NCBI GenBank assembly: GCA_951213105.1 | Contig: OX578153.1 | Span: forward strand, 54,064,020 to 54,128,019 | Source: Amaurobius ferox | Taxonomy: Eukaryota > Arthropoda > Arachnida > Araneae > Amaurobiidae | Direction of reading: 5' to 3' | DNA: 64,000 bases | In this document: positions 33,339 through 44,185 of the stretch, piece after piece | Position numbering within the stretch: position 1 is the stretch's first letter | Layout of the letters: each line of letters opens with the position of its first letter | Position numbers and translations under genes: made by a program | The notes under the pieces: model-generated | The model's input: the letters and a program-made list of their open reading frames with translations, nothing else | Told to the model about the DNA's origin: nothing | Database searches by the model: none

Positions 33339-33395
33339 TTCTCTTGCGCTGACGAAATGGATCCAACGTATCCTCGAAACAGCTGTATTCTGTAT
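33339..33395 (+). ncRNA. Hammerhead-like motif, right arm
   Basis: CTGACGA (33349-33355), A, stem II with one mismatch (ATGGATCC...GTATCCTC), GAAACAGCTGTA (33376-33387). Same palindromic stem III as the left arm. Stem I pairing is poor (G-T then C-T), so this copy is probably inactive. Confidence 0.45.
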
Positions 33396-33669
33396 TGCCA
33401 TTTTATTTGTGCGGATATGCTTCACTCAAGTGTTCATTCTCCTTCGCTCAAAACGTGTTTAACTTATTAAAAGGACCGTATTAATCTGAAGGTTTTATTA
33501 AAATTTGACGATTTTAAAACATATAAGATGTAATTTTAAAATAAGTTTCACATTATCACAGAAACTGCCTTGAAGAAGTTCTATCAAAGCTAGAATCGCG
33601 ATTACAGTGAAGAAGACAGCACCTATGGAACGGTTTAGAGTTATTACGAACTATAGTCGATACATGGAA

Positions 33670-33865
33670 TGTCATACCTGCATTACCGATACCTGCAATA
33701 TCAATACCTGCATTGCCAATACCTGCAATACCAATACATGCATTGTCGCTACATGTAATGTCAATACCTTCATTGCCAATACCTGCATTGCCGATATCTG
33801 TAATGTCAATACATTCATTGCCGATATCTGCACTGTCATTATCTGCATTGCGGATACCTGCCATG
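33670..33865. repeat. 15-bp minisatellite, about 13 units
   Basis: Unit CATTGCCAATACCTG with variants (GCAATGTCAATACCT and others). As the unit is a multiple of three and stop-free, several frames on both strands stay open and show 5-residue repeats (for example IANTC or GNAGI). These are repeat artefacts. Confidence 0.92.
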
Positions 33866-33945
33866 TCACATTTGGTGCAATGCCATCAAGGAAACTTGAT
33901 GATATTGTACCAAATCTGTACCAAATTTACAAACCATTCTATATA

Positions 33946-34627
33946 CAGGGTGTATTATATTGAATGGGACAAAAAGAATGGCACAGTACAAATTCTGTAA
34001 TTGATTTATTTAGCCGAAGCAAATTAATTCTGAAAATACAATTATACAAGTTTCATCCGGCAATAGCGAAAAATCTTCCGGTTACGGTTTGTCGGAAGGT
34101 TTTAACGCCTGCACTATCTGAAAGGTGTATGGCCGGAATTTTAGACGTTTCCGTAACACACGCCACACCTTTGTATGAGGCACATTGAGTTCAGAACTCG
34201 CACGACGCGTTGATTTTATAGGACTTCGTAAAAACGTTTCAAGAGTATTTAACCACTTTGGGTTCCTGGTCGTCCTGGGCTGGTTTTCCTACACAAGCAG
34301 CCCGTGTCCTCAAACTGCTTCACCCACCGTTCGATGTTGTGACGATGCGATGGTTTTTTACCAAATTTCGTGCGAAAATGTCTTTGAACGACGATAAACG
34401 ACGATGTTTTGGTGTATTCCAAAGCACAGTACGCTTTCACCTGCTTGGATGGCACCATTTTGATTAACAGTGCCTCTAGCGGCGATTTCGTAACCGGAAG
34501 ATTTTTCGCTGTTGCCAGATAAACTTGTATAATTGTAGTTTCAGAATTAATTTGTTTCGGCTAAATAAATCAATTACAGAATTTGTTCTATACTATTTTT
34601 TTGGCCCAGTCAATATGATACTCCCTG
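33946..34627 (-). mobile_element. Long-TIR mariner-like element with trapped transposase N-terminus
   Basis: Ends CAGGGTGTATTATATTGAAT (left) and the complement of CAGGGAGTATCATATTGACT (right), each next to TA. The inverted arms are about 140 bp (33946-34086 and 34490-34627), sharing 'ctgtaattgatttatttagc' and 'gaaaaatcttccggttacg'. The central 400 bp encode part of a transposase on the minus strand. Confidence 0.85.
34090..34458 (-). pseudogene. Transposase N-terminal half (DUF4817-type double HTH)
   Basis: From Met at 34458: MVPSKQVKAYCALEYTKTSS then FIVVQRHFRTKFGKKPSHRH, NIERWVKQFEDTGC and KTSPGRP. This is the first helix-turn-helix plus GRP linker, as in DUF4817-containing mariner-like proteins. 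After a stop and a frameshift near 34200-34245, a second HTH reads SPIKSTRRASSELNVPHTKV-WRVLRKRL, followed by PYTFQIVQALKPSD, and the stop comes at the left arm. No catalytic D is present. It would bind element ends but could not cut. Internal deletion joined residue ~125 to the left terminal repeat. Confidence 0.8.
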
Positions 34628-34896
34628 TATAACAAATAACAAATTTACGAACGTCGATGGATGCTGATGAAATCAATCCTACCACGTAGCCTGCACCCCA
34701 TTTCATAAAGATTAAGCTCACGCTGAGAAAAACTAAATCGCCAAAGTTACTACATTCATAAAGCAATTCCAGGGATGTTGTGCTAATACCTCCATCCACA
34801 TAAATTATCTCTATCCCATATATAAATATATTTTGAAGTGAATAACATCTATGGTTGGAATTTCTCTAGAGAAAAAGTGAAGATTTCCAAAAAAAG

Positions 34897-34988
34897 GTAA
34901 ACAGTTTGGATGCGTATACCCCTTAATCTAATAGATAAAAATGTAAACAGTTTGGATGCATATACCCCTTAATCTAATAGATAAAAAT
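34897..34988. repeat. 46-bp direct duplication
   Basis: GTAAACAGTTTGGATGCGTA starts at 34897 and, with one change (CATA), again at 34943. The two units are otherwise identical. Confidence 0.9.
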
Positions 34989-35079
34989 GTAAATTTTTTT
35001 TTGCGTTTTGTCGGAAATAGGGTCCAAATTATGAATATATAAAAATAATTTCAATATTTTAATACTTCGAACTTTTTTT

Positions 35080-35640
35080 TTACGAAAATACTTCAAAAAG
35101 TAGTTTTCGAGCGATAATCGTCTTGTCAAGTTGAAGAAAATTAAAAATTTTCCGTTTTTTCAAGGTTGTAATGCTTATATCTCAAAAACTAAAAATAATA
35201 GCTATAAATAATAAGCAAGAATTTGTGGTTTTTTAAGAGCTATATAAGTGTATATAATTGGATTTTCGATCTATCCTTATTTTTCTGAAAAACATTCAAA
35301 AGGTATCTGTCGGAACGAGTTTTTATTTTCATTTTTCATACATTCACTCGAAATATGTTCGAAATTACAAATGATATATATAAAAAGTAAGTTACAAAAA
35401 TATGTATGAGGAAATTTAGTTTCTAAATCTATATTTATTTTTAAAAAAGCTCTTACAGTTCTCTAGTAACAGTCTTATCAAGTTGTAGAAGTATGAAAAT
35501 TTTACGTTTTTAGTGCTTATATCTTAAAAGCTAAAAGCGATAGCTATAAACATATAGCGATTGCATATATTTGTAGCTCTTTGAGAGCCCTATAAGTATA
35601 TATAATCAGATTTTAGATTGAGTTCTTATTTTTCGATATT
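35080..35640. repeat. Diverged tandem duplication, period about 342 bp
   Basis: 'tcttgtcaagttgaagaaaa', 'gcttatatctcaaaaactaa', 'atagctataaa' and 'agagctatataagtgtatat' recur in order as 'tcttatcaagttgtagaag', 'gcttatatcttaaaagctaa' and 'gagccctataagtatatata'. Confidence 0.75.
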
Positions 35641-35839
35641 ACAAGAGTTGAATTTAATTGTTCAAAATATTATTTATGCAATACAATTTCGGCTCCATTA
35701 GACTGCAGCCATCGCGAATTTTTATATACATTTTAACATAATCTCAGCACTTTTCAGTAAATAACAGACTAAGTGACATACAAACGTTCATAAATTTTCA
35801 TAATACGTCTGCCACAAATAGTTAATTTCTGAACTTCCA

Positions 35840-36010
35840 ACATCCTTAATTAAACCTTAAGACCATATACCTTTAATTACATATGTTACAGTAATGATTT
35901 CTAAATCAATTGCGTCTATTCAGCGACGTTACAACCTCTCTTGCAGCATTAAGTATGCTCAGTAAAATGCTTGCCGTTGTGCGTTCTCTGAAAGCTATTG
36001 ATTACAGAGT
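35840..36010. repeat. Dispersed repeat C, copy 3
   Basis: 'atatgttacagtaatgattt', 'aaatcaattgcgtctattca', 'gcgacgttacaacctctctt' and 'attgattacagagttttaat' align with copy 2 at 29.1 kb. Confidence 0.55.
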
Positions 36011-36699
36011 TTTAATAGAATTCCGCTGAACGGAATTTGTCGGGCGAATCCTGTTAAAAGAAATTTGCAACTGAACAATATCGGAGTTGTATTGAAAAAT
36101 CGAAAGTCAAATGTCAATGCATATTTGTAAATTCTTCTAGAAGTCCCAGTTATTACGTGAAGTTTTTTAAAAGTTAAAAGATTGCATTAATTGAGAAATT
36201 TTATTATAATATATTGATCTAAAAACTGCTTTTTTTTAAATATATGCTAAATTAAAAAAATCTATACAATTTAAACGCTTACCTCAAATATGTGTATCTA
36301 TCTACGAGGCGGTGGCGTCCATGTAGGCTTAAAAGCTGAGCCTTCCTTGTTAAAAATCTAATTTAAAGAAATGTATAATCAAATTTTTATTTTCAAATAA
36401 ATTTTCGAATATATATATATTTTTGAGAAAATTGTTGTATTTTACTTGCCTAAAGTGACAAGATTCGAAGTATTTTTGCCATTAAAACCTCAACTGGAAG
36501 CTAATCGTATCCAGCTTTTGCTGTGTATTACAAACTATATATATGATATTAAAAACTTCCACCTCGTAAGCCCCTTTCCTTTCGGTGAGCGCGGGACGAT
36601 GAAGGCTAGCCTTAAATCAGGTGTGGCTATTTACCTTAAAACAATGATTGGATGTTGAACTGACGTTTTCATAATGACGGTCATGGTGGGGAGTAAGAA
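36011..36699. other. Unassigned AT-rich DNA
   Basis: A plus-strand frame of 70 codons at 36446-36658 has no recognised domain. Nothing else was seen. Confidence 0.4.
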
Positions 36700-36714
36700 G
36701 AAACATATGCCGCG

Positions 36715-37090
36715 AAAAGCGCTTCACAGCAAAGATCGTCATATGTGTGACAGTAACGTTGTAGTCACGTGGCACCTGGGTCACAATGTGACATCATATT
36801 TGTGACTTCTATGCGACGTTACGTATTAGTAACTTTGTAAGTTCATTGTGACTATATTCTGTGACGTTTCCCCAATTTAATTTACACGTAACAATGTGAC
36901 GACATTACAAGGGCAATTACAATGTGACGTCACAAACAAGTTAATACGCGACGTCACAAACAAGTTAATACGCGACGTCACAAATGACCATGAAATTGAC
37001 CAAAATAACTTCACTGTGACTTCAATATGACATTGCCGAGAGGTACTGTGACGTCCTGTGACGTCCTGTGACGTCCCAAAGTTACAATGT
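36715..37090. promoter_or_regulatory. Cluster of GTGACGT/TGACGTCA motifs
   Basis: More than ten GTGAC or CGTCAC cores occur, including three TGACGTC or CGACGTCAC copies in a 26-bp tandem (CGACGTCACAAACAAGTTAA, 36920-36985) and three 'ctgtgacgtc' in a row at 37043-37075. TGACGTCA is the known CREB/ATF site. With no promoter or gene nearby it may equally be a satellite built on this word. Confidence 0.55.
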
Positions 37091-37110
37091 AATGTAAATT
37101 TTACGTCAAG

Positions 37111-38084
37111 GTGGGAAAAAAATGCGGTTAGGGTAATGAATCCGTAATTTTAGACTGAATGGGGTTCTATTAATTAATCTTCATAGAAGAAAATAATTTC
37201 CAGTAATTCGAAATTCTAAAAAATATGTGGTATTTTCCACGAAAAACCCTGGCAATCATCTAACTTTAAACAAGATCAGGACGAAGTAATACCCTAATGG
37301 TTACTATTAAATTTAAATAGTTTGCTATGTAGACGCCTTATCTGTGCATTAATATGGCGAAGTATATGCTTGCATATTTGGGAATTTTATAAGAGTAAAT
37401 CTGATTTCGCTAATGAAATCATATGTTACGTAAGAATCTCAGGCTAAAGTGATTAATAATTTTTCTAGAAGATTTTTAGAATATATTAATTATAATATGA
37501 AATGATTTTAAGTGTCACAGTATATTTGTAAATAATTAATACACAAATATATTTAAGTACATTGTTAGGTGCAGTGACTTTCAACTAAGTTTGCAACGTT
37601 CAAGATTTAATTCTCACCAATTTCAGTGCACTCTTTCGAATTGTTTAATTTTGTTTTCCGTTTATATGTACAAAACTGATTTATAATGTCGCCTTTTAAT
37701 AATATTCTAATATATTTCTATTTCCTATTTAATATAATGGTTGTAAAAGTTCATTTAACCTAGAAATAGGAAATTATTTAAAACGTCATACCTATTACGT
37801 TTAAAATATTATATATATGTATGTATAAATAACATATTTTAAAATCTCGTGTATTTCCTGAACTCTACATCTTTATGTTAAACTATTTTGTTTTAATTAA
37901 ACTTATTGAAACAGTGAATTCCAATATGAATTTCACTTGTATTACCCAAACCTTTTCCAATTTAAAATGCTAATCGCTCAGCCTCCACAGTCCAAAATCT
38001 AACACTACGCTACTGCTGTATACAATTTCATTCTTGTATTGCAAAAATATTTCTGCTTCAATTAAACATTTCGAACCGACGATT
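37111..38084. other. Unassigned AT-rich DNA
   Basis: Includes 'cctatttaatataatggttg'/'cctagaaataggaaattatt' weak inverted repeats at 37725-37775. No gene. Confidence 0.45.
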
Positions 38085-39510
38085 TAAGATTCTGGGAGCG
38101 CTATTGTAAGAGATTATCGCCAAACTTCTGTGATTTTTAAGAGAGAAAATGAATAACTATTCATGAATAACTATTGATCGACGCAGTAGAAAATTAAAAA
38201 TATTTTATAGAGGAGTATTTTATATTATATAGTAAAGAATTAGAAATATTTTATAGTGGGGTATTTTATATTATACAGTGGAGAATAAGAAACATTTTAT
38301 TCTCCATGAAGTCAAGAATCACAGTCGTTTACTATAAGCAGTAATGCCCGGAATTTTGAAGAACGTGTATCTGTCCAGGAGGGACATTGTAGGAAATTAT
38401 AGCCAAATTTCTGGGATTCTTTTGAGAACAGATGACGTATTGAATAGCTAATGATCGACAATTGATCGACGGACTGGAGAATTCAAAATATTTTATAGTG
38501 GGGTATTTTATATTATACAGTGGAAAATAAGAAACATTTTATTCTCCATGAAGCCAAGAATCACAGTCGTTTACTATAAGCGGTAATGCCCGGAATTTTG
38601 AAGAACGTGTATCTGCCCAGGAAGGACATTGTAGGAAATTATAGCCAAATTTCTGGGATTCTTTTGAGAACAGATGACGTATTGAATAGCTAATGATCGA
38701 CAATTGATCGACGGACTGGGGAATTCAAAATATTTTATAGTGGGGTATTTTATATTATGCAATGGAGAATAAGAAACATTTTATTCTCCATGAAGTCAAG
38801 AACCATGATCGTTAAATATAAGAGATAGTGTGCAGAATTTTGAAGAACGTGTAACTACGTGTCCAGGAGTGCTATTGTAAGGAATTACAGCCAAATTTTT
38901 GGAATTCCTTTGAGAAAAGATGAAATCTTGAATAGCTAATGATCGACTGTTGATCGACGGACTGGAGAATTAGAAATATTCTTAGTGGGATATTCTATAT
39001 TATACAGTGGAGAATAAAAAAAAATTATTCTTCATGAAGTTAAGAATCAAGGTTGTTTACAATAAGCAGTAATGTGCGGAATTTTGAAGAACGTGTATCT
39101 ATGTGTTCAGGAGTGATATTGTAAGATATATCCAAATTTCTAGGATTCTTTTGAGGAAAGATCGCATAATGAGTAGCTAATGATTGACGATCAATCGACG
39201 GACTGGAGAATTCAAAATATTTTATAGTAGGGTATTTTATATTATACAGTGGAGAATAAGGAACATTTTTTTCTATCGAAGTCAAGAATCATTGTTGCTG
39301 AATTTCGAGGAACATGTATCTATCTACGTATCCAAGAGTGTTAGTGTAAGAGATTACCGCCAAATTTCAGTGACTTTTATGAGGAAAGATGACGTCATGA
39401 TTACCTATCAATGGAGAATTGGAAATATTTTATTCTCCATGAAGTTAAGAATCACAATCGTTATTATAAGAGGCAGAGTGCTGAAATTTGAAGATCGCTC
39501 GCTTGCGATC
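38085..39510. repeat. 242-bp satellite, about six units
   Basis: 'gaagaacgtgtatctg' marks units at 38358, 38600, 38842 and 39086 (242, 242, 244 bp apart), with decayed units at 39307 and 39490. Each carries 'tgatcgacggactggagaat', 'gtggggtattttatattata' and 'acattttattctccatgaag'. Units at 38358 and 38600 are nearly identical; the outer ones are diverged and shortened. Open frames in it are not genes. Confidence 0.92.
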
Positions 39511-39675
39511 TATACAGAATATTCTAGGTGGAGCAAAGCGGACTGTAAGGACTAAACCTGGGCGATATTTCTTCATTATTGATCAATATATATTATTAAA
39601 ATAAACGAAGTGGCTTCGGCTAGCCAAGCAGTACTATACGGTTTTCATGTAATTATTTTAAATCAACTTCAAAAA

Positions 39676-40602
39676 ATCTGATGTGGGCAGCACATGACTT
39701 TCATTATATAATGCAATAAATTTACTACTTGTACAGCAAAAGAAATAGGTTATTCTTATATTAGATACATATATTATTTCCAAGATATTGAATTTTCGTC
39801 AACTAGTCGTCATTTTTATTGATTTAGCGTCATTTACACCCATTTGGCGAGATTTTCGCTAATTTGGCAACATTTAAAAATGTCACCAATTTGACTACAT
39901 TCCGCCAAATTCGTTTCCAAAATCTCGCCAAACGTTATGGACGGAGAACAAATTTATTCTTACGGTAGATAAATGACTATTGAAGTTCAAATACAAAAGT
40001 ATTATACAAAGTATCTTTCCTCATTAATGGAACGTGCTAGATCCACGAGAATGATGTCACCAAATTTATCGCATGATGTTATATATGAAAAGTGAATATG
40101 TTTCTTAACAGTTAATAACATATATATTTTTAATTTATGGAATTTTTTGATAAATTTATTTGAAAAATGTGCAATATTTCGAGAACGGTTCATACCAGCG
40201 CTCTAAAGTTTATACCAATCGTTTTCTAAGGAAAAATTACATGAGAAATGTTTATTTTAGTAACTTTCTTAAAGATTTTGTTTCTTTGGTGATTTTTCAA
40301 AACTTCACTCGAAACTTTATGGGAGTTCTGAACATTCGATTGCATTTAAAAATAATAGGCTTCCAGTATTTACGGATTGTGATTTTTGTACCAAATTTCA
40401 TTCAAATCGCTCCATTCGTTCGTGAGATATCGTCTCCACAGACTCACTGACACACACACACACACACACACAGACATCACTTCAAAAATGTTTGATTCGT
40501 GATCAGGGATGATTGAAACGTGCTCTCCCGTCGAAAACTCGAATTCGAATTTTCGACCCCATCACAATACTTTCCTTATACATTATGTATATAAGGAAAG
40601 TA
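39676..40602 (-). mobile_element. Family A element, full length
   Basis: Begins (plus) ATCTGATGTGGGCAGCACAT, with the module at 39845-39935, (CA)n at 40450-40470 and the end CTTTCCTTATACATTATGTA then TATAAGGAAAGTA. A clean copy with both terminal structures. Confidence 0.88.
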
Positions 40603-41348
40603 GAAATATGCAGCTTTTGCTAATACCACAACCTTGCATATGAAAGTTAGAATTCTTTTATACATGCTGCCATCTTAAACATTCACCATCATTTTTAATG
40701 AGTGATCTATGACAGCACCTTTAACAATTTGCATATGCGATCTCTTTGAATGATTTTTAGAGAAATCTTGATCAAAGGGCCTCTTTAGAACATTCTATAC
40801 ACATAAATTTAGGTATAACATCCGAGAAAGAACCGACTCTTAGATATTCTGTCTAAGGCTTTTGATTAATCACTTTGTCGACAACCATTTTGTGATTACA
40901 GAGTATCCCCTAATTTACCTTTAAAGGCCTTTCTTTTTCGACTTGGATCCATTATTATCACAATTTACCATATAAAAAGGAAATTTCTCTGGATTTACCA
41001 TCACTTTTCTTCATCGATTTTACCTCATTGCCTCCGATTTGATTTACCTCATTGTCCTTTGATATACCTCACTGCCGTCACCGATTACACCTCATTATAT
41101 AATTTATTTGTCATGGATTGGTGAGATCGTCAATGGTAAGTTGTGTTTGAGATACTAATAATAGAAGCTTGCAGAAGTCCGTAATGGCTTCATGAAATAC
41201 TCCGATGATTTACTAAACGAAATATGTTTGAGAAACCAAAGATTTTGAATTTTTATGTTGGTCGCTCATATTCCTTATTGTTTTTATATTTTTCATTTAT
41301 ATAAATGTGATGTTTATTCACTTATTCTTTGGTTTTTTTCTTTCATTT
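40603..41348. other. Unassigned DNA with short TTTACCTCATTG repeats
   Basis: At 40905-41090 'tttacctcattg' and variants recur five or six times at irregular spacing. No gene. Confidence 0.45.
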
Positions 41349-42364
41349 TTACTTTCCTTATATACATATAATGTATAAGGAGAGTATTGTAATAGGGTCG
41401 AAAATTCGAATTCGAGTTTTCAACGGGAGAGCACGTTTCAAGCATCCCAGAACACGAATCAGGCGTTTTTGAGATGATGTCTGTGTGTGTGTGAAAGTAT
41501 GTGTGTGTGTGAAAGTATATGTGTGTGTGTGAGTCAGTGAGTCTGTGGAGACGATAAATGACGAACGAATGGAGCGATTCGAATAGGATTTGATATAAAA
41601 ATTACAATCCATGAATACTGGAGGCCTATTGTTTTTATACGCAATCGGATGTTCAGCACCCCCTAAATTTTCGAGTGAAATTTTGAAAAAATCATAAAAA
41701 AATTAAAACCTTTAATAAAGTTACGTAAATAGTCGCTTTATATGTAATTTTTTATTAGAAAACGATTGAAATAAATTTTAGAACGATAGCATGAACCGTT
41801 CTCGAGATATTTTGCATTTTTCAAATCAATTTATCAAGAAATCCCATAAATTAAAAAAAATATTTACTGTCGGGAAACACGTTCACTTTTTATATGTAAT
41901 ATCATGCGATAAATTTGGCGACACCACTCTCGTGGATCTAGCTCGTTCCATTCATGAGAAAAGATACTTTGAGTAATACTTTTGTATTTGAACGCCAATA
42001 GTCATTTTTCTGCTATAAGAATAACTTATTTCTCCGTCCATAACGCTTGGCGACATTTTGACAACGAATTTGGCGAAATGTCGCCAACTTGGCGATTTTT
42101 TTTATATATTGCCATATTAACGATAATCTCTCCAAATGGATAAAAATGACGCTAACGCAATGAAAATGACGACTAATTGACGAAAATTCAATGTCTTGGA
42201 AAGACCAGAAGTATCTACTATAAGAATAACCTATTTTTACTTCCCTTATATACAATAATGTATAAGGAAAGTATTGTGACGGGGTCGAAAATTCGAATTC
42301 GAGTTTTCGACGGGAGAGCACGTTTCAAGCAACACTGATCACGAATCGAACATTTTTGAAGTGA

Positions 42365-42395
<31 letters not shown>

Positions 42396-43255
42396 CAGTG
42401 AAACTATGGACACGATAACTGACGAACGAATGAACCGATTCGAATGAAATTTGGTACAAAACTTACAATCCGTAAACGCTGGAAGCCTATTGTTTTTATA
42501 CGCAATCGAATATTCAAAACCCACCTAAATTTTCGAATGAAACTTTGAAAAAATAATCAAAAAATCAAAACCTCTAATAAAGTTACACAAGTAGACATTT
42601 CTTGTGTAGTTTTTCATTAGAAAACGATTGACATAAATTTTAGAACGCTAACATGAACCGTTCTCGAGATATTGCTCATTTTTCAAAAAATTATCAAAAA
42701 ATCATATAAAATAAAAAAAAATATTTCCTATTGAGAAACATGTTCACTTTTCATATGTAATACCATGCGATAAATTTGGTGACATCATTCTCGTGGATCT
42801 AGCTCATTCCATTCATGAAAAAAGATACTTTGAGTAATACTTTTGTATTTGAACGCCAATAGTCATTTATCTGCTGAACGCCAATAGTCATTTATCTGCG
42901 AAGAATAACTTACTTCTTCGTCCATAATGCTTGGCGAGATTTTGGCGACGAATTTGGTGAAATGTCGCCAACTTGGCGACTTTTTTAAATGTTGCTAAAT
43001 TAACTAAAATCTCGCCAAATGTATAAAAATGACACTAAATCAATGAAAATGACGACTCATTGACGAAAATTTAATATCTTGGAAAGAATATAAATATCTA
43101 CTATAAAAATAATCTTTTTTTTTAAGGTAAAAGTAGTAAATTCATTGCATTATATAAGGAAAGTCTTGTGTTGCCCACATCAGATATTTTTTTTATCGGA
43201 ACAGTAGTAAATTCATTGCATTATACAAGGAAAGTCATGTGCCGCCCACATCAGA
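41349..43255 (+). mobile_element. Family A element interrupted by another A element
   Basis: Left part 41349-42236 runs from TTACTTTCCTTATATACATA to 'ataagaataacctattttt'. The right part 43187-43255 resumes with 'cagtagtaaattcattgc' and ends GGAAAGTCATGTGCCGCCCA-CATCAGAT. The inserted copy lies in the T-run between them. Confidence 0.85.
42237..43186 (+). mobile_element. Nested family A element, full length
   Basis: Starts TTACTTCCCTTATATACAAT, with hairpin arm ATGTATAAGGAAAGTATTGT, GAATTCGAGTTTTCGACGGG and (GT)n at 42368-42393. A 28-bp duplication 'gaacgccaatagtcatttat' lies at 42860-42900, the TTGGCGA module at 42930-43020, and the end is GGAAAGTCTTGTGTTGCCCA-CATCAGAT. It sits inside 41349-43255, so it is younger than its host copy. 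Confidence 0.88.
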
Positions 43256-43453
43256 TTTTTTCTCTTACTACATGGGAAATACTTTCTTCTGAATCCAATG
43301 TGCCCATCTATCAACAGAAGCCTGTCTTTTTTCTGAAATTGGTCGCACTATCTTGTCCTGAAAAAGAAAATAATTTTTAGCTTCCAAAACCGATTCGAGA
43401 TCCATATTTGTGTGTTATATACTGCATTATAGTATGAAGATTCCTATGTAATT

Positions 43454-43625
43454 TTACTTTCCCTGCAATACATATTAATGTATAGGGAAATTATTGGAAT
43501 TAGGTCGAAAATCGCAACTTGAAGTTTTGACGGATATACACGTTTTTGGACCTCTAGAAGCGAAAAACCTATTTTTAGCGTGACGTCTGCGTGTTTGTGC
43601 ATGTGTGTATGTCTGTGTGAGAAAT
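43454..43625 (+). mobile_element. Family B fragment, 5' end
   Basis: TTACTTTCCCTGCAATACAT, ATGTATAGGGAAATTATTGG, 'gtcgaaaatcgcaacttgaa' and a TG-rich end. It is truncated at the microsatellite, about 70 bp before the inverted-repeat element at 43694. Confidence 0.75.
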
Positions 43626-43693
43626 TTACAGTACGCTTTAGTATTTCCTTGAAACATATTACAGTACAATAAGGTACTCTACATTTCAAAGTA

Positions 43694-44185
43694 CAGGGTG
43701 ATCCGGAAGTCAGGAAAAACTTTAAAAATTAATAATTCATGAACTAATAAAGATAAATAGATGCCGTTTGCACAGAAAGAATGGAAATGAAGCCGGATTT
43801 TTTGTCAAGAAAATAAATATTGTTAATATAAGTTACATATCTACCAACAGATGGCGCTGTATTAGGTACAGATATCAGATTATGCAAATTATCAGGCGGT
43901 ATAAAAAGAGCAGCTGTTGCTCATAACGCCATTCTTGGAGCAGATAGTAGTGGTAATCGATCTGTCTGTTCTATGTAATGTATCTTATTCTAAATAATGT
44001 AAACTAGGTACCTAATACAACGCCATCTGTTGGTAGAAATGTAAATTATGCTAACACTGTTTTTTTTTTCTTGACAAAAAATCCGGATTCATTTCCATCC
44101 TTTCTGTGCAAACGGCATCTATTTATTTTTATGAGTTCATAAATTACTAATTTTTAAAGTTTTTCCTGACTTTTGGATCACCCTG
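43694..44185. mobile_element. 492-bp MITE with about 177-bp inverted arms
   Basis: Left end CAGGGTGATCCGGAAGTCAG. Right end is the complement of CAGGGTGATCCAAAAGTCAG. Arms 43694-43870 and 44009-44185 share 'aaaaactttaaaaatta', 'gatgccgtttgcacagaaag' and 'accaacagatggcg'. The centre of about 138 bp has no frame. TA at the left edge only. Likely a Tc1/mariner-type non-autonomous element. Confidence 0.85.

Larger units (their letters stand above)
33216..33410. mobile_element. Inverted pair of Penelope-like termini
   Basis: Two arms of about 75 bp (33216-33290 and 33338-33410) share, inverted, 'cacaaataaaatgataatg', 'tacagctgtttc', 'gatctccttcgtcag' and 'caagagaa'. Each arm holds one hammerhead-like motif. 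Only about 47 bp lie between them, with no reverse transcriptase. Inverted terminal repeats with ribozymes are known for Penelope-like elements; that this is a deleted PLE is inference. Confidence 0.55.

Noticed and set aside
33556..33963. Possible pentapeptide-repeat-like protein (IGNAG or IANTC repeats)
   Set aside because: The 15-bp tandem repeat is open in several frames on both strands; no start context, promoter or codon signal favours one.
39184..39555. 123-codon frame at the end of the 242-bp satellite
   Set aside because: Lies across decayed satellite units; other units do not keep the frame open.
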